64,000 nucleotides of DNA from Flavobacterium zhairuonense (GTDB lineage Bacteria > Bacteroidota > Bacteroidia > Flavobacteriales > Flavobacteriaceae), in assembly GCF_004352915.1 (NCBI RefSeq), contig NZ_SJSY01000067.1:124001-188000 (forward strand), in the 5' to 3' direction. Numbering within the stretch: position 1 is the stretch's first letter; every line of letters begins with the position of its first letter. The notes beneath the pieces are model-generated. The model saw nothing but the letters and a program-made list of their open reading frames with translations. It was not told the origin of the DNA and searched no databases. This document shows, in pieces, positions 33,228-41,055 of the stretch. The position numbers and the translations under genes were made by a program.

Positions 33228-33887
33228 ATGAGTAAAATTCCTGTTTATTTTATGCCGGGCTTGGCTGCTAGTCCAGCTATTTTTGAAAGAATTAAATTAG
33301 ATGAATCTGTTTTTGAAACTCATTTGCTTGAATGGGAAATTCCAAAACAAAAAGAATCTTTGTCTGATTATGCATTTCGTATTTCTCAAAAAATCAAACA
33401 TGAAAATCCAATTTTAATTGGAGTTTCTTTTGGCGGAATTTTAGTGCAAGAAATTTCGAAACATATAAAAGCTCAAAAAGTAATTATTATTTCAAGCGTT
33501 AGGAGCAATCTTGAATTCCCAAGAAGAATGAAAATTGGGAAAACCACAAAGGCTTATAAGCTGATTCCGATGAAGCTGATTTTAAATATTGAAAATCTGG
33601 CGAAATATTCTTTCGGAGAAAAAGTAAAGAAAAGAATCAAATTATATGAGAAGTTCTTAGCTGTCCGTGATCTGCATTATTTACAATGGGCTGTAGAATC
33701 AGTAATTTTGTGGGATCGAAGCGCAGTTGATGATAATGTGATTCATATTCACGGTGATCAAGATGATGTTTTTCCTATAAAATACATTAATAAGTGTATT
33801 GTGGTAAAAGGCGGAACTCATATTATGATTTTGAATAAGTATAAATGGCTGAATGAGAATTTGCCTTCTATTATATTGGAGGATTAA
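33228..33887 (+). CDS. Alpha/beta-hydrolase family protein
   Basis: This 219-residue cytoplasmic protein has the alpha/beta-hydrolase fold with a complete triad. The nucleophile elbow is GVSFGG (about residue 68), the acid lies in HGDQDDVFP, and the histidine in GGTHIMI. The oxyanion region is the N-terminal FMPGLAA. It is short, with a compact lid of basic helices (RRMKIGKTTKAYKLIP). The substrate is unknown. It stands alone, after an AT-rich region of about 280 bases in which I see no clear gene. Confidence 0.82.
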   Translation: MSKIPVYFMPGLAASPAIFERIKLDESVFETHLLEWEIPKQKESLSDYAFRISQKIKHENPILIGVSFGGILVQEISKHIKAQKVIIISSVRSNLEFPRRMKIGKTTKAYKLIPMKLILNIENLAKYSFGEKVKKRIKLYEKFLAVRDLHYLQWAVESVILWDRSAVDDNVIHIHGDQDDVFPIKYINKCIVVKGGTHIMILNKYKWLNENLPSIILED

Positions 33888-33932
33888 AAGGTCTAAGTTT
33901 TAATTTTTTAAAATTCTAAGTTTCAAGTTTTC

Positions 33933-33967
33933 AATCTTTGTCAAAGTTTTAAACTTTGACAAAGATT
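33933..33967. repeat. Perfect palindrome CTTTGTCAAAGTTTTAAACTTTGACAAAG
   Basis: AATCTTTGTCAAAGTTT and its reverse complement abut around a TTTTAAA centre, 46 bases after the hydrolase gene. It could act as a terminator but has only a short T-run after the arm. It belongs with the other composite elements stacked in 33888-34200. Confidence 0.65.
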
Positions 33968-33987
33968 TGCGCAAAGTAATCGCAAAG

Positions 33988-34081
33988 TTTGTCCTCCTGA
34001 TCGAAATCGAATGATCTCATGCAAAATCCATTCTGTGTGAACGTACTTTGCGTGTCCTTCGGCTTCGCTCAGGAGGACAAA
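33988..34081. repeat. 94-base element with TTTGTCCTCCTGA inverted ends
   Basis: TTTGTCCTCCTGA (33988-34000) is inverted as TCAGGAGGACAAA (34069-34081). The right arm carries the CTGAGCGAAGYCGAAG word that also occurs at 1171-1186. The interior has no reading frame. The shape (short inverted ends, non-coding body) resembles a small non-autonomous element. Confidence 0.55.
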
Positions 34082-34112
34082 AAATGAGAATAACTATACT
34101 ACTTTTGAAAAC

Positions 34113-34197
34113 GAGTGCCCTAGCCCTGATAGAAGCGGTATCCTTTTATGGCGGGGTTCGCCATAAAAGATACAAGTGAATAGCAGGGAATAGCTTC
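34113..34197 (+). ncRNA. Candidate Flavo-1 structured RNA
   Basis: The sequence GAGTGCCCTAGCCCTGATAG to GCAGGGAATAGCTTC matches what I remember of the Flavo-1 motif, a conserved RNA of flavobacteria. A long hairpin is visible: GTATCCTTTTATGGCG (34138-34153) pairs with CGCCATAAAAGATAC (34159-34173). An outer CCCTG/CAGGG stem closes the domain. Function is unknown. I could not run the covariance model, so the family name rests on memory of the primary sequence. Confidence 0.6.
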
Positions 34198-34239
34198 AAA
34201 AAAAAATCCCAAATACCGGAAAATTGGAATTTGGGATTT
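34195..34239 (-). terminator. Intrinsic terminator of the TPR-like gene
   Basis: AAAATCCCAAAT (34202-34213) pairs exactly with ATTTGGGATTTT (34228-34239). On the minus strand it is followed by nine T. It lies downstream of the 34262 stop. Confidence 0.8.
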
Positions 34240-34261
34240 TAATATTGGAATTTAAAAATCG

Positions 34262-34777
34262 TTAGATTTTCTTCATTTGTTCTTTCATCATAGAAATTTG
34301 CTCTTTCAGCATTCCTTGTTTGTCTAATTTTTTAGCTTCGTTTAATAAATTAGTCGCTTCAAGTTTTCTTCTACGTGACATTGCAACTCCTGCAAGGTTT
34401 AACTTGGCTACAGCCAAATCCATATCCATTGATAATCCAAGCTCGATTGCTTTTTTGAAATGTTTCTCAGCTTGATTGATATTAGTTTGAGATAACATGA
34501 TTCCGTGAAGGTAATTAAAGTATCCTTGTTGTTTTCTTACTAAAGCTGCTTCAGGATTTTTGATGTATGCAAGCCATTTTTGAGCTCCAGCAAAGTCTTG
34601 TTTTCTTAATTTAAGGAAGGCTAAAAGGATGAATTCATTTTTGAAATAAAGAAAAATTGGAATTGCAGTCAGTAAAATCAAGAATATACCATTTCCGATA
34701 TTACTTTCTGTAAATTGCCAAATGCCCGCCACCACTAGAAGTGCGGCCAAAATAAGTTTAATATTTTTGTGAAACAT
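34262..34777 (-). CDS. Membrane-anchored TPR-like protein
   Basis: This 171-residue protein has two N-terminal hydrophobic helices (about 7-22 and 28-45) and a helical, TPR-like cytoplasmic region (about 60-165). The latter includes AEKHFKKAIELGLSMDMDLA and a following ATNLLNEAKKLDKQG helix pair. The TPR consensus is loose, so the repeat count (two to three) is approximate. It has no obvious partner. It is divergent from rpmH and shares an intergenic region of about 170 bases with it. Confidence 0.7.
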   Translation of the reverse strand: MFHKNIKLILAALLVVAGIWQFTESNIGNGIFLILLTAIPIFLYFKNEFILLAFLKLRKQDFAGAQKWLAYIKNPEAALVRKQQGYFNYLHGIMLSQTNINQAEKHFKKAIELGLSMDMDLAVAKLNLAGVAMSRRRKLEATNLLNEAKKLDKQGMLKEQISMMKEQMKKI

Positions 34778-34841
34778 AATTAATGTAAATTTGTGATTGC
34801 AAATATAGTAAAAGGAATTAAAAATATTTTTATAAAAGTGC

Positions 34842-34871
34842 TTGCCAGTGAAAAAAGTCTTTGTATATTTG
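34842..34871 (+). promoter_or_regulatory. Bacteroidota-type promoter for rpmH
   Basis: TTG (34842-34844), a 19-base spacer and TATATTTG (34864-34871) match the TTG-N19-TANNTTTG consensus perfectly, 75 bases before the rpmH start. Confidence 0.82.
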
Positions 34872-34946
34872 CACTCGGTTTTTGAACAACGATATCCAAA
34901 ACCAAAATAAAGAGTTAATAGATACCATTTTTAAAGATACAAAGCA

Positions 34947-35108
34947 ATGAGCAAAAGAACATTTCAACCATCGAAAAGAAAAAGAAGAAATAAGCACGGA
35001 TTTATGGACAGAATGGCTTCTGCGAATGGAAGAAAAGTTCTAGCGCGTAGAAGAGCAAAAGGAAGACATAAATTAACTGTTTCTAGCGAGCCTAGACACA
35101 AAAAATAA
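34947..35108 (+). CDS. rpmH: 50S ribosomal protein L34
   Basis: This 53-residue, very basic protein is bL34. It reads [19 protein letters not shown], then [21 protein letters not shown] and a short tail ending EPRHKK. The TFQPS, RRNKHGF and [13 protein letters not shown] motifs are diagnostic. The C-terminal extension beyond GRHKLTVS is usual in Bacteroidota. It is monocistronic, with a consensus promoter and a terminator. It is not next to rnpA or dnaA here. Confidence 0.97.
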
Positions 35109-35127
35109 TGTTTGTATAAACATACAT

Positions 35128-35160
35128 AAGGCGATTACTTTTTTAGTATCGCCTTTTTTT
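35128..35160 (+). terminator. Intrinsic terminator of rpmH
   Basis: AAGGCGAT-TACT pairs with AGTATCGCCTT (35128-35153) and is followed by seven T. Confidence 0.85.
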
Positions 35161-35253
35161 ATACCTTTTCGGTAATAAATTTGTAACTTTCTAGTTTAGA
35201 ATACACTATGAAGGTTTTTTAAAGCACTTATATAACTACACAATACATACAAA

Positions 35254-38109
35254 ATGCCTAAAGACACATCAATAAAATCAGTTTTAATAATAGGTTCAGG
35301 ACCTATTGTTATTGGTCAAGCTTGCGAATTCGATTATGCGGGATCTCAATCTGCACGTTCGATTCGTGAAGAAGGAATTGAAGTTATCTTGATTAACTCG
35401 AACCCAGCAACGATTATGACCGACCCATCTATGGCCGATCATATTTATTTGAAACCTTTAACTACAAAATCGATTATTGAAATTCTTAAGGAACATCCGC
35501 AAATTGATGCAGTTTTACCAACAATGGGAGGGCAAACAGCATTAAACTTGTGTTTGGAAGCTGAGGAAAAAGGAATCTGGCAAGATTTCGGAGTAAGATT
35601 GATCGGTGTTGATGTTAACGCAATTAATATTACTGAGGACAGAGAGCAGTTTAAACAGCTTTTAGAGAAAATTAATGTACCAACTGCGCCAGCAAAAACA
35701 GCTACTTCTTACTTAGAAGGAAAAGAAATTGCTCAGGAATTTGGTTTTCCGCTTGTAATTCGTCCTTCGTTTACACTTGGAGGAACTGGAGCAGCGGTAG
35801 TTTACAAAAAAGAAGATTTTGATGAGCTTTTAACTAGAGGTCTTGAAGCTTCTCCAATTCACGAAGTTTTGATCGACAAAGCTTTGATGGGATGGAAAGA
35901 GTACGAGTTAGAGCTTTTAAGAGATAAAAATGACAACGTTGTAATTATCTGTTCGATTGAAAATATGGACCCAATGGGAATCCACACTGGAGATTCGATT
36001 ACAGTAGCGCCAGCGATGACATTATCGGATACAACTTTCCAAAAATTACGTGACTACGCCATCTTAATGATGAGAAGTATCGGAAATTTTGCTGGAGGAT
36101 GTAACGTACAATTCGCAGTTTCGCCAGACGAAAAAGAAGATATCGTAGCAATCGAGATCAACCCTCGTGTTTCTCGTTCTTCTGCTTTAGCATCAAAAGC
36201 AACAGGTTACCCAATTGCAAAAATCGCTTCTAAACTAGCTTTAGGATACAACTTAGACGAATTGCAAAACCAAATTACAAAATCTACTTCGGCTCTTTTT
36301 GAACCAACTTTAGATTATGTAATCGTAAAAATACCTCGTTGGAACTTCGATAAATTTGAAGGTTCAGACAGAACTTTAGGTCTTCAGATGAAATCTGTAG
36401 GTGAGGTTATGGGAATTGGACGCTCGTTCCAAGAAGCGCTTCACAAAGCAACTCAATCTTTAGAGATTAAGAGAAACGGTTTAGGTGCTGACGGAAAAGG
36501 ATATAAAAATTACGAACAAATTATCGAGAAACTAACTTATGCAAGCTGGGATCGTGTTTTTGTAATTTATGATGCAATCGCAATGGGAATTCCATTAAGC
36601 ACCATTCACGAAATTACAAGAATCGATATGTGGTTCTTAAAACAATACGAAGAGCTTTATATTTTAGAAAAAGAAATTTCAAACTACAAAGTTTCAAATC
36701 TTCCAAAAGAATTATTGCTTGAGGCAAAACAAAAAGGTTTTGCAGATAGACAATTAGCGCACATGATGAGCTGTCTTGAAAGCGAAGTACATGCTTTGCG
36801 TATGAACATGAACATCAATCGTGTATTCAAACTGGTTGATACGTGTGCGGCTGAGTTTAAAGCAAAAACACCTTACTATTACTCAACTTTTGAGGCTGAA
36901 ATCGAAAAAGCAAACGGAGAACGTTATGTAGATAACGAAAGTATCCATACTGATAGAAAGAAAGTGATCGTTTTAGGTTCTGGACCAAACCGAATTGGAC
37001 AAGGAATCGAGTTTGATTACTCTTGCGTACACGGAGTTTTGGCCGCTAAAGAATGTGGCTACGAAACGATCATGATTAACTGTAATCCTGAAACGGTTTC
37101 TACAGATTTTGATACTGCTGATAAATTATACTTCGAACCCGTTTTCTGGGAGCATATTTATGACATCATCCAACACGAAAAACCAGAAGGTGTAATCGTG
37201 CAGTTAGGAGGTCAGACAGCTCTTAAATTAGCAGATAAATTATCTAAATATGGAGTGAAAATCATCGGAACTAGTTTTGATGCACTTGATTTGGCAGAAG
37301 ATAGAGGAAGATTCTCAGACTTATTGACTGAGTTAAATATTCCTTTCCCAAGATTCGGAATCGCTGAAACTGCTGACGAAGCTTCAAAATTAGCGGATAC
37401 TTTAGATTTCCCGCTTTTAATTCGTCCTTCTTATGTATTAGGAGGTCAGGGAATGAAGATTGTAATCAATAAAAAAGAGCTTGAAGAGCACGTAATCGAT
37501 TTGTTGAAAGCAATTCCAGGAAACAAATTGCTTTTAGATCACTACTTGGCCGGAGCAATCGAAGCTGAAGCTGATGCAATCTGTGATGCTGATGGAAATG
37601 TTTACATCATCGGAATTATGGAGCATATTGAGCCTTGCGGAGTTCACTCTGGAGATAGTAACGCGACATTGCCTCCTTTCAACTTAGGAGAATTTGTAAT
37701 GCAGCAAATTAAAGATCATACGCATAAAATTGCAAGAGCCTTAAAAACTGTAGGGTTGATCAACATTCAGTTTGCAATTAAAGATGATACGGTTTACATC
37801 ATCGAGGCAAACCCAAGAGCTTCTAGAACGGTTCCGTTCATTGCAAAAGCTTACGGAGAACCTTATGTAAACTATGCTACAAAAGTAATGTTAGGCCACA
37901 ATAAAGTAACAGATTTTGATTTCAATCCACAATTAAACGGTTTTGCAATCAAACAACCAGTTTTCTCTTTCAGCAAATTCCCGAATGTAAACAAAGCGCT
38001 AGGGCCAGAAATGAAGTCAACAGGAGAAAGTATCTTGTTTATTGACGACTTAAAAGACGATCAATTCTATGAATTGTACTCTAGAAGAAAAATGTATTTG
38101 AGTAAATAA
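35254..38109 (+). CDS. carB: Carbamoyl-phosphate synthase large subunit, lacking the allosteric domain
   Basis: CarB makes carbamoyl phosphate from bicarbonate, ammonia delivered by CarA, and two ATP, feeding pyrimidine and arginine synthesis. The 951-residue protein has two ATP-grasp halves. The first opens SVLIIGSGPIVIGQACEFDY, the second KVIVLGSGPNRIGQGIEFDY (about residue 569). Conserved PRVSRSSALASKATGYP and NPRASRTVPFIAKAYGEP motifs are present. It ends after RRKMYLSK, about 120 residues before the usual end of the enterobacterial protein, so the MGS-like regulatory domain that binds UMP or ornithine is missing. carA is not in the window. Confidence 0.94.
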   Translation: MPKDTSIKSVLIIGSGPIVIGQACEFDYAGSQSARSIREEGIEVILINSNPATIMTDPSMADHIYLKPLTTKSIIEILKEHPQIDAVLPTMGGQTALNLCLEAEEKGIWQDFGVRLIGVDVNAINITEDREQFKQLLEKINVPTAPAKTATSYLEGKEIAQEFGFPLVIRPSFTLGGTGAAVVYKKEDFDELLTRGLEASPIHEVLIDKALMGWKEYELELLRDKNDNVVIICSIENMDPMGIHTGDSITVAPAMTLSDTTFQKLRDYAILMMRSIGNFAGGCNVQFAVSPDEKEDIVAIEINPRVSRSSALASKATGYPIAKIASKLALGYNLDELQNQITKSTSALFEPTLDYVIVKIPRWNFDKFEGSDRTLGLQMKSVGEVMGIGRSFQEALHKATQSLEIKRNGLGADGKGYKNYEQIIEKLTYASWDRVFVIYDAIAMGIPLSTIHEITRIDMWFLKQYEELYILEKEISNYKVSNLPKELLLEAKQKGFADRQLAHMMSCLESEVHALRMNMNINRVFKLVDTCAAEFKAKTPYYYSTFEAEIEKANGERYVDNESIHTDRKKVIVLGSGPNRIGQGIEFDYSCVHGVLAAKECGYETIMINCNPETVSTDFDTADKLYFEPVFWEHIYDIIQHEKPEGVIVQLGGQTALKLADKLSKYGVKIIGTSFDALDLAEDRGRFSDLLTELNIPFPRFGIAETADEASKLADTLDFPLLIRPSYVLGGQGMKIVINKKELEEHVIDLLKAIPGNKLLLDHYLAGAIEAEADAICDADGNVYIIGIMEHIEPCGVHSGDSNATLPPFNLGEFVMQQIKDHTHKIARALKTVGLINIQFAIKDDTVYIIEANPRASRTVPFIAKAYGEPYVNYATKVMLGHNKVTDFDFNPQLNGFAIKQPVFSFSKFPNVNKALGPEMKSTGESILFIDDLKDDQFYELYSRRKMYLSK

Positions 38110-38128
38110 TCTCAGATTCTACTATAAA

Positions 38129-38165
38129 AGAAAAAGCTCCAATGAAAATTGGAGCTTTTTTTTAT
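38129..38165. terminator. Bidirectional intrinsic terminator after carB
   Basis: AAAAAGCTCCAAT and ATTGGAGCTTTTT form a 13-bp stem around GAAA (38131-38160), with A and T runs on either side. It lies between convergent carB and the lipoprotein gene. Confidence 0.88.
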
Positions 38166-38177
38166 AATAGAAGTTTG

Positions 38178-38720
38178 TTAGTTTGAAACATCATATCTAT
38201 AACTAAAAGTACCATCAGTAACTTTTGTTGTGATAGGGTTAGATGCACTGATAGGTTTTGAAGAATTTTCAACACAATTAAAAGAGAATGTTCCTTTTAC
38301 AGTTTTTGCATTTGTGTCAACAGCAGTAATGATTACACTTCCTTCGACTGGGTATTGAATGTTGGTGCCTTTGCTGTTATATGACATTTCTATTTGAGTT
38401 TTTGAAGCGTCATAAGATGCTGCTGTAATAGGATATGTTCCAATTTTAAGATTGCTTCTTTTAATGTAAATCCTAATTTCGTCGATTAAAGTTTTTCTTC
38501 CTTGTAATTGGATAAACTCTGTTTGAGGATAATAATCAAATAAAGGTTTGGTTGTGTAATCTGAAGAAAATGGATTTTGCATTTCCCATAAAGTTCCATC
38601 GACTTTTGCGGTCATTGCAAATTTGGATGTAGAATCAGGGGTTTCTGTGTTGTTCTCGTCGCTAGAACAGCTGTTTAAAGCAAAAATAAGAGCAAGAAAC
38701 AGGATTTTTGGTGTTTTCAT
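38178..38720 (-). CDS. Putative lipoprotein (DUF6252-like)
   Basis: This 180-residue protein starts at ATG 38720 and has a lipoprotein signal with lipobox ALNSC (Cys about 18), followed by an acidic SSDENNTETPDS linker. A beta-rich domain follows (MTAKVDGTLWEMQNP, GSVIITAVDTNAKTVKGTFSF). The KGTFSFNC segment and the opening strand resemble DUF6252-type lipoproteins common in flavobacteria. No function is known. A longer in-frame form starting 27 bases upstream would bury the signal and is rejected. Confidence 0.68.
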   Translation of the reverse strand: MKTPKILFLALIFALNSCSSDENNTETPDSTSKFAMTAKVDGTLWEMQNPFSSDYTTKPLFDYYPQTEFIQLQGRKTLIDEIRIYIKRSNLKIGTYPITAASYDASKTQIEMSYNSKGTNIQYPVEGSVIITAVDTNAKTVKGTFSFNCVENSSKPISASNPITTKVTDGTFSYRYDVSN

Positions 38721-38796
38721 TAGGTTGATTTTTGGGTTAAAATCCAAAAGTAGCTAAACGATTATAATATATTTTACGTTAAAACGTAATGGGGTA

Positions 38797-38832
38797 TAAA
38801 AAAAAGCTCTAAAATTATTTAGAGCTTTTTCT
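38797..38832 (-). terminator. Intrinsic terminator of the sigma/anti-sigma operon
   Basis: AAAAAGCTCTAAA (38801-38813) pairs with the TTAGAGCTTTTT arm ending at 38830. On the minus strand it is followed by TTTTTTT. It ends the 40893-to-38856 operon. Confidence 0.82.
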
Positions 38833-38855
38833 GATTTATAAAGTAAGATTGATGA

Positions 38856-39392
38856 TTATTTTATCAATTGCTGTAATGGTTTCAGCTGATCCATATTGAT
38901 GTTTGATTTTTGTAAAACCGACATCAATGTCATAATGTTATTCGGATTCATGTTTTTTCCTAAAACACGTACTACGGCAAAACCATTTTCTTTTCTGTTG
39001 GCAAAAATGACAAACTCTTCGATGTTTTCATCAGTTCCAACATAGCTTACTGAAGCACCGTCTTTGCCAGAGCCCACTTTCATTAATTGCTGATATTTTG
39101 GATCTTTTAAAATTGCTTTCACTTTGGTGCGTTCTGTTTCAAATTCGGCTTGATTTTTATCTGTAGCTTTAAAGGCTAAAATGTTCATTTTGTCAAATGA
39201 TTTTAGCGCTTCATTTTGCTCGGCAGATAATTTTGCTTTGTCTACATTTAAAATATTAGAGGAAACATCGACCGCGATAAAATCCTTTTTCTCGCTATTT
39301 TCAACAAAATACTTTTGCAATGAAGGTTCAGAATTACAACTAATTAAAGTAAGTAATGCTATTAGGGCTGAGGTAAAAACACGTGTTTTCAT
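38856..39392 (-). CDS. DUF4252 lipoprotein
   Basis: This 178-residue protein has a lipoprotein signal (TLISC, Cys about 19). The DUF4252 pattern follows: a helical AEQNEALKSFDKMNILAF region, KVKAILKDPKYQQLMKVG, then an EEFVIFANRKENGFAVVRVLG strand pair and a C-terminal helix. It is the last gene of the ECF sigma operon and lies two bases after a second DUF4252 gene. The family has no proven function. Its regular linkage to this type of sigma/anti-sigma pair suggests it is part of the envelope response. Confidence 0.82.
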   Translation of the reverse strand: MKTRVFTSALIALLTLISCNSEPSLQKYFVENSEKKDFIAVDVSSNILNVDKAKLSAEQNEALKSFDKMNILAFKATDKNQAEFETERTKVKAILKDPKYQQLMKVGSGKDGASVSYVGTDENIEEFVIFANRKENGFAVVRVLGKNMNPNNIMTLMSVLQKSNINMDQLKPLQQLIK

Positions 39393-39394
39393 GA

Positions 39395-39922
39395 TTATTT
39401 TTTGCCTTTAGAGGCCTTTTTTAAGTCTGAACCGCCAGGAAGTTGCATTTTGTCAGTAAGGACAGAAATTTCATTTAAGTCAAAGTTACCAGTCAGCGAT
39501 AGTAAAACTGTTTCGTCATTTTTTGCACCGTCAACAAACATCAGCAATTCTTTAATTTGAGAGTCGCTAGCGCCAGATTTTACCATTATGCGAACATTTT
39601 TTCCGCTGTCGTTTACTCGCATTAATTCTTCTAAACCAGCAGTTTTAATGTATTTATCTGCAGAAGCTTTCATGTCAGCTTCGATTTTAGGGTTTTTTGT
39701 TGTAAACACTTTTAAGTAATCTAATTTTTTGATCAGATTAATGTATTGCTGTGTTTCTTTGTCAGTAGCGTCAACTTTTACTTTGCTCATTAGATCGAAC
39801 ATTTTTTTGTTAACAATTACTGATGTTACGTCGTCTTGACCGTCAAATTTGTCAAAAGCGCCTTGAGCGTAGAAAGAATGTGTGAAAAAGGCGAAAACTA
39901 AAGTTATAATTAGATTTTTCAT
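39395..39922 (-). CDS. DUF4252 secreted protein
   Basis: This 175-residue paralogue of the next gene has a standard SPI signal peptide (ending SFYAQ) and no lipobox. It carries FDKFDGQDDVTSVIVNKKMF, YIKTAGLEELMRVN and a GASDSQIKELLMFVDG helix, all typical of DUF4252. It ends in a basic KKASKGKK tail. It sits 16 bases after the anti-sigma gene and two bases before the lipoprotein paralogue, so the four genes are a single operon. One copy is anchored and one is soluble, which may let them act as a pair. Confidence 0.82.
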   Translation of the reverse strand: MKNLIITLVFAFFTHSFYAQGAFDKFDGQDDVTSVIVNKKMFDLMSKVKVDATDKETQQYINLIKKLDYLKVFTTKNPKIEADMKASADKYIKTAGLEELMRVNDSGKNVRIMVKSGASDSQIKELLMFVDGAKNDETVLLSLTGNFDLNEISVLTDKMQLPGGSDLKKASKGKK

Positions 39923-39938
39923 TTTTGATTGATTTTAA

Positions 39939-40397
39939 TTACTGTTTAAAAATTTTGTTTTTTGATTGTTCATATTCGTTAATGTATTGTACACTTCCAA
40001 TACCTACATTAACATTGTTTGATAAAAGTGCTAAGGCCTTTTGCGTTGCTTTTAGCGCTTCTTCAGGATTGTCATAAGTTCCTAATTCTGATTGTGCGAC
40101 AGCCGGAGTTGTTTTTTCTTGGCTTGCAAAGAAATAGGTTCCAATTCCGAGTAAAACAACCGCCGAAGCTGCAATTGATAACCACGCCACATTTCGTTTC
40201 TTAGTTTGTAGTGGAATCTCTTGTGTCGATTTTTGTTGTTTTACCTGAGAGAAATAACCAAACATTGGCTTATATTGCTCTAAATGCTGCGCAACATTTG
40301 GAGATGAAAAGTATTCTTTTAGTTCCTTTTCTTCAGCAATAGTGGTGTCTCCCTGAAAGTATTTTTCTAATATATTTTCTATTCTATCTAATTCCAT
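39939..40397 (-). CDS. Putative anti-sigma factor, single-pass membrane protein
   Basis: This 152-residue protein has an N-terminal cytoplasmic helical domain (IENILEKYFQGDTTIAEEKEL, about 6-50), one membrane helix (about 73-90, VAWLSIAASAVVLLGIGTYF) and a periplasmic tail. No zinc-finger CxxC is seen. The EDYFEGxTS-like start and the position directly after an ECF sigma gene, with a 14-base overlap, identify it as the cognate anti-sigma factor by context. It would hold the sigma factor at the membrane until an envelope signal arrives. Confidence 0.78.
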   Translation of the reverse strand: MELDRIENILEKYFQGDTTIAEEKELKEYFSSPNVAQHLEQYKPMFGYFSQVKQQKSTQEIPLQTKKRNVAWLSIAASAVVLLGIGTYFFASQEKTTPAVAQSELGTYDNPEEALKATQKALALLSNNVNVGIGSVQYINEYEQSKNKIFKQ

Positions 40398-40893
40398 AAC
40401 TGTGTGTGTTAACCATTGATTCTCTAATTTTTTTTCTCGCTCTCGAAAGTGCTACTCTAATAGCGGTTTCATTCATGTTGACAATTTTAGCAATTTCATC
40501 AAATTCATATTGCTCAACATCGCGAAGCTGAATTAATATTTGAAGCTGTTCTGGCAGCTCATTTATAATTTTTTCGACCCATTCCAAGCTATCAGAATCT
40601 TCTAATTTTTTGTCTAATTGAGGTTCCCGGTCTGTAAAATTGTTGTGTACAATCTTGAGGTTTCCGGCTCTTTTAGATTTTAATTGATCCAGACAATAAT
40701 TTTTTGTCATGGTCATGGCTACTGCTTCAATATTATTATAGGAATCCAAATTGTCTTTTTTGTTCCATAATTTTACCATCACTTCCTGAGTAGCATCTTC
40801 AGCTTCTTCGGTGCTGGTGAGCAATCTTTTTGCCAGACGAAAAACTTTGTCTTTAAAAGGATTAATTAATTCTATAAACACATTCTGATTCAT
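40384..40893 (-). CDS. ECF RNA polymerase sigma factor
   Basis: This 169-residue sigma-70 family factor has region 2 at about 10-75 (VFRLAKRLLTSTEEAEDATQEVMVKLWN) and region 4 at about 105-160. Region 4 shows LPEQLQILIQLRDVEQYEF-DEIAKIVNMNETAIRVALSRARKKIR, including the DNA-recognition helix. Its gene overlaps the anti-sigma gene by 14 bases, so the pair is translationally coupled. An ECF-type promoter (TGTAAC and CGTCTT) lies 35-62 bases upstream and suggests autoregulation. Confidence 0.9.
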   Translation of the reverse strand: MNQNVFIELINPFKDKVFRLAKRLLTSTEEAEDATQEVMVKLWNKKDNLDSYNNIEAVAMTMTKNYCLDQLKSKRAGNLKIVHNNFTDREPQLDKKLEDSDSLEWVEKIINELPEQLQILIQLRDVEQYEFDEIAKIVNMNETAIRVALSRARKKIRESMVNTHSYGIR

Positions 40894-40927
40894 AAAATTG
40901 GTTGGTTATTCGTTAGCTTATATAGTC

Positions 40928-40955
40928 AAGACGAGGCACTATTATTTTTGTTACA
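40928..40955 (-). promoter_or_regulatory. Candidate autoregulated ECF promoter
   Basis: On the minus strand TGTAAC (40955-40950), a 16-base spacer and CGTCTT (40933-40928) fit the ECF pattern with a -35 AAC core and a -10 CGTC. It lies 35 bases before the sigma-factor start codon. Confidence 0.6.
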
Positions 40956-41055
40956 GCCACTTTGAAAAAAAAATTACAGAAAAAATGAAATAAACTTGCT
41001 CCTGTTAAAACTAAAGGTAGTATTTTTACGTTAATAGATTACCAAAAGCATTATT

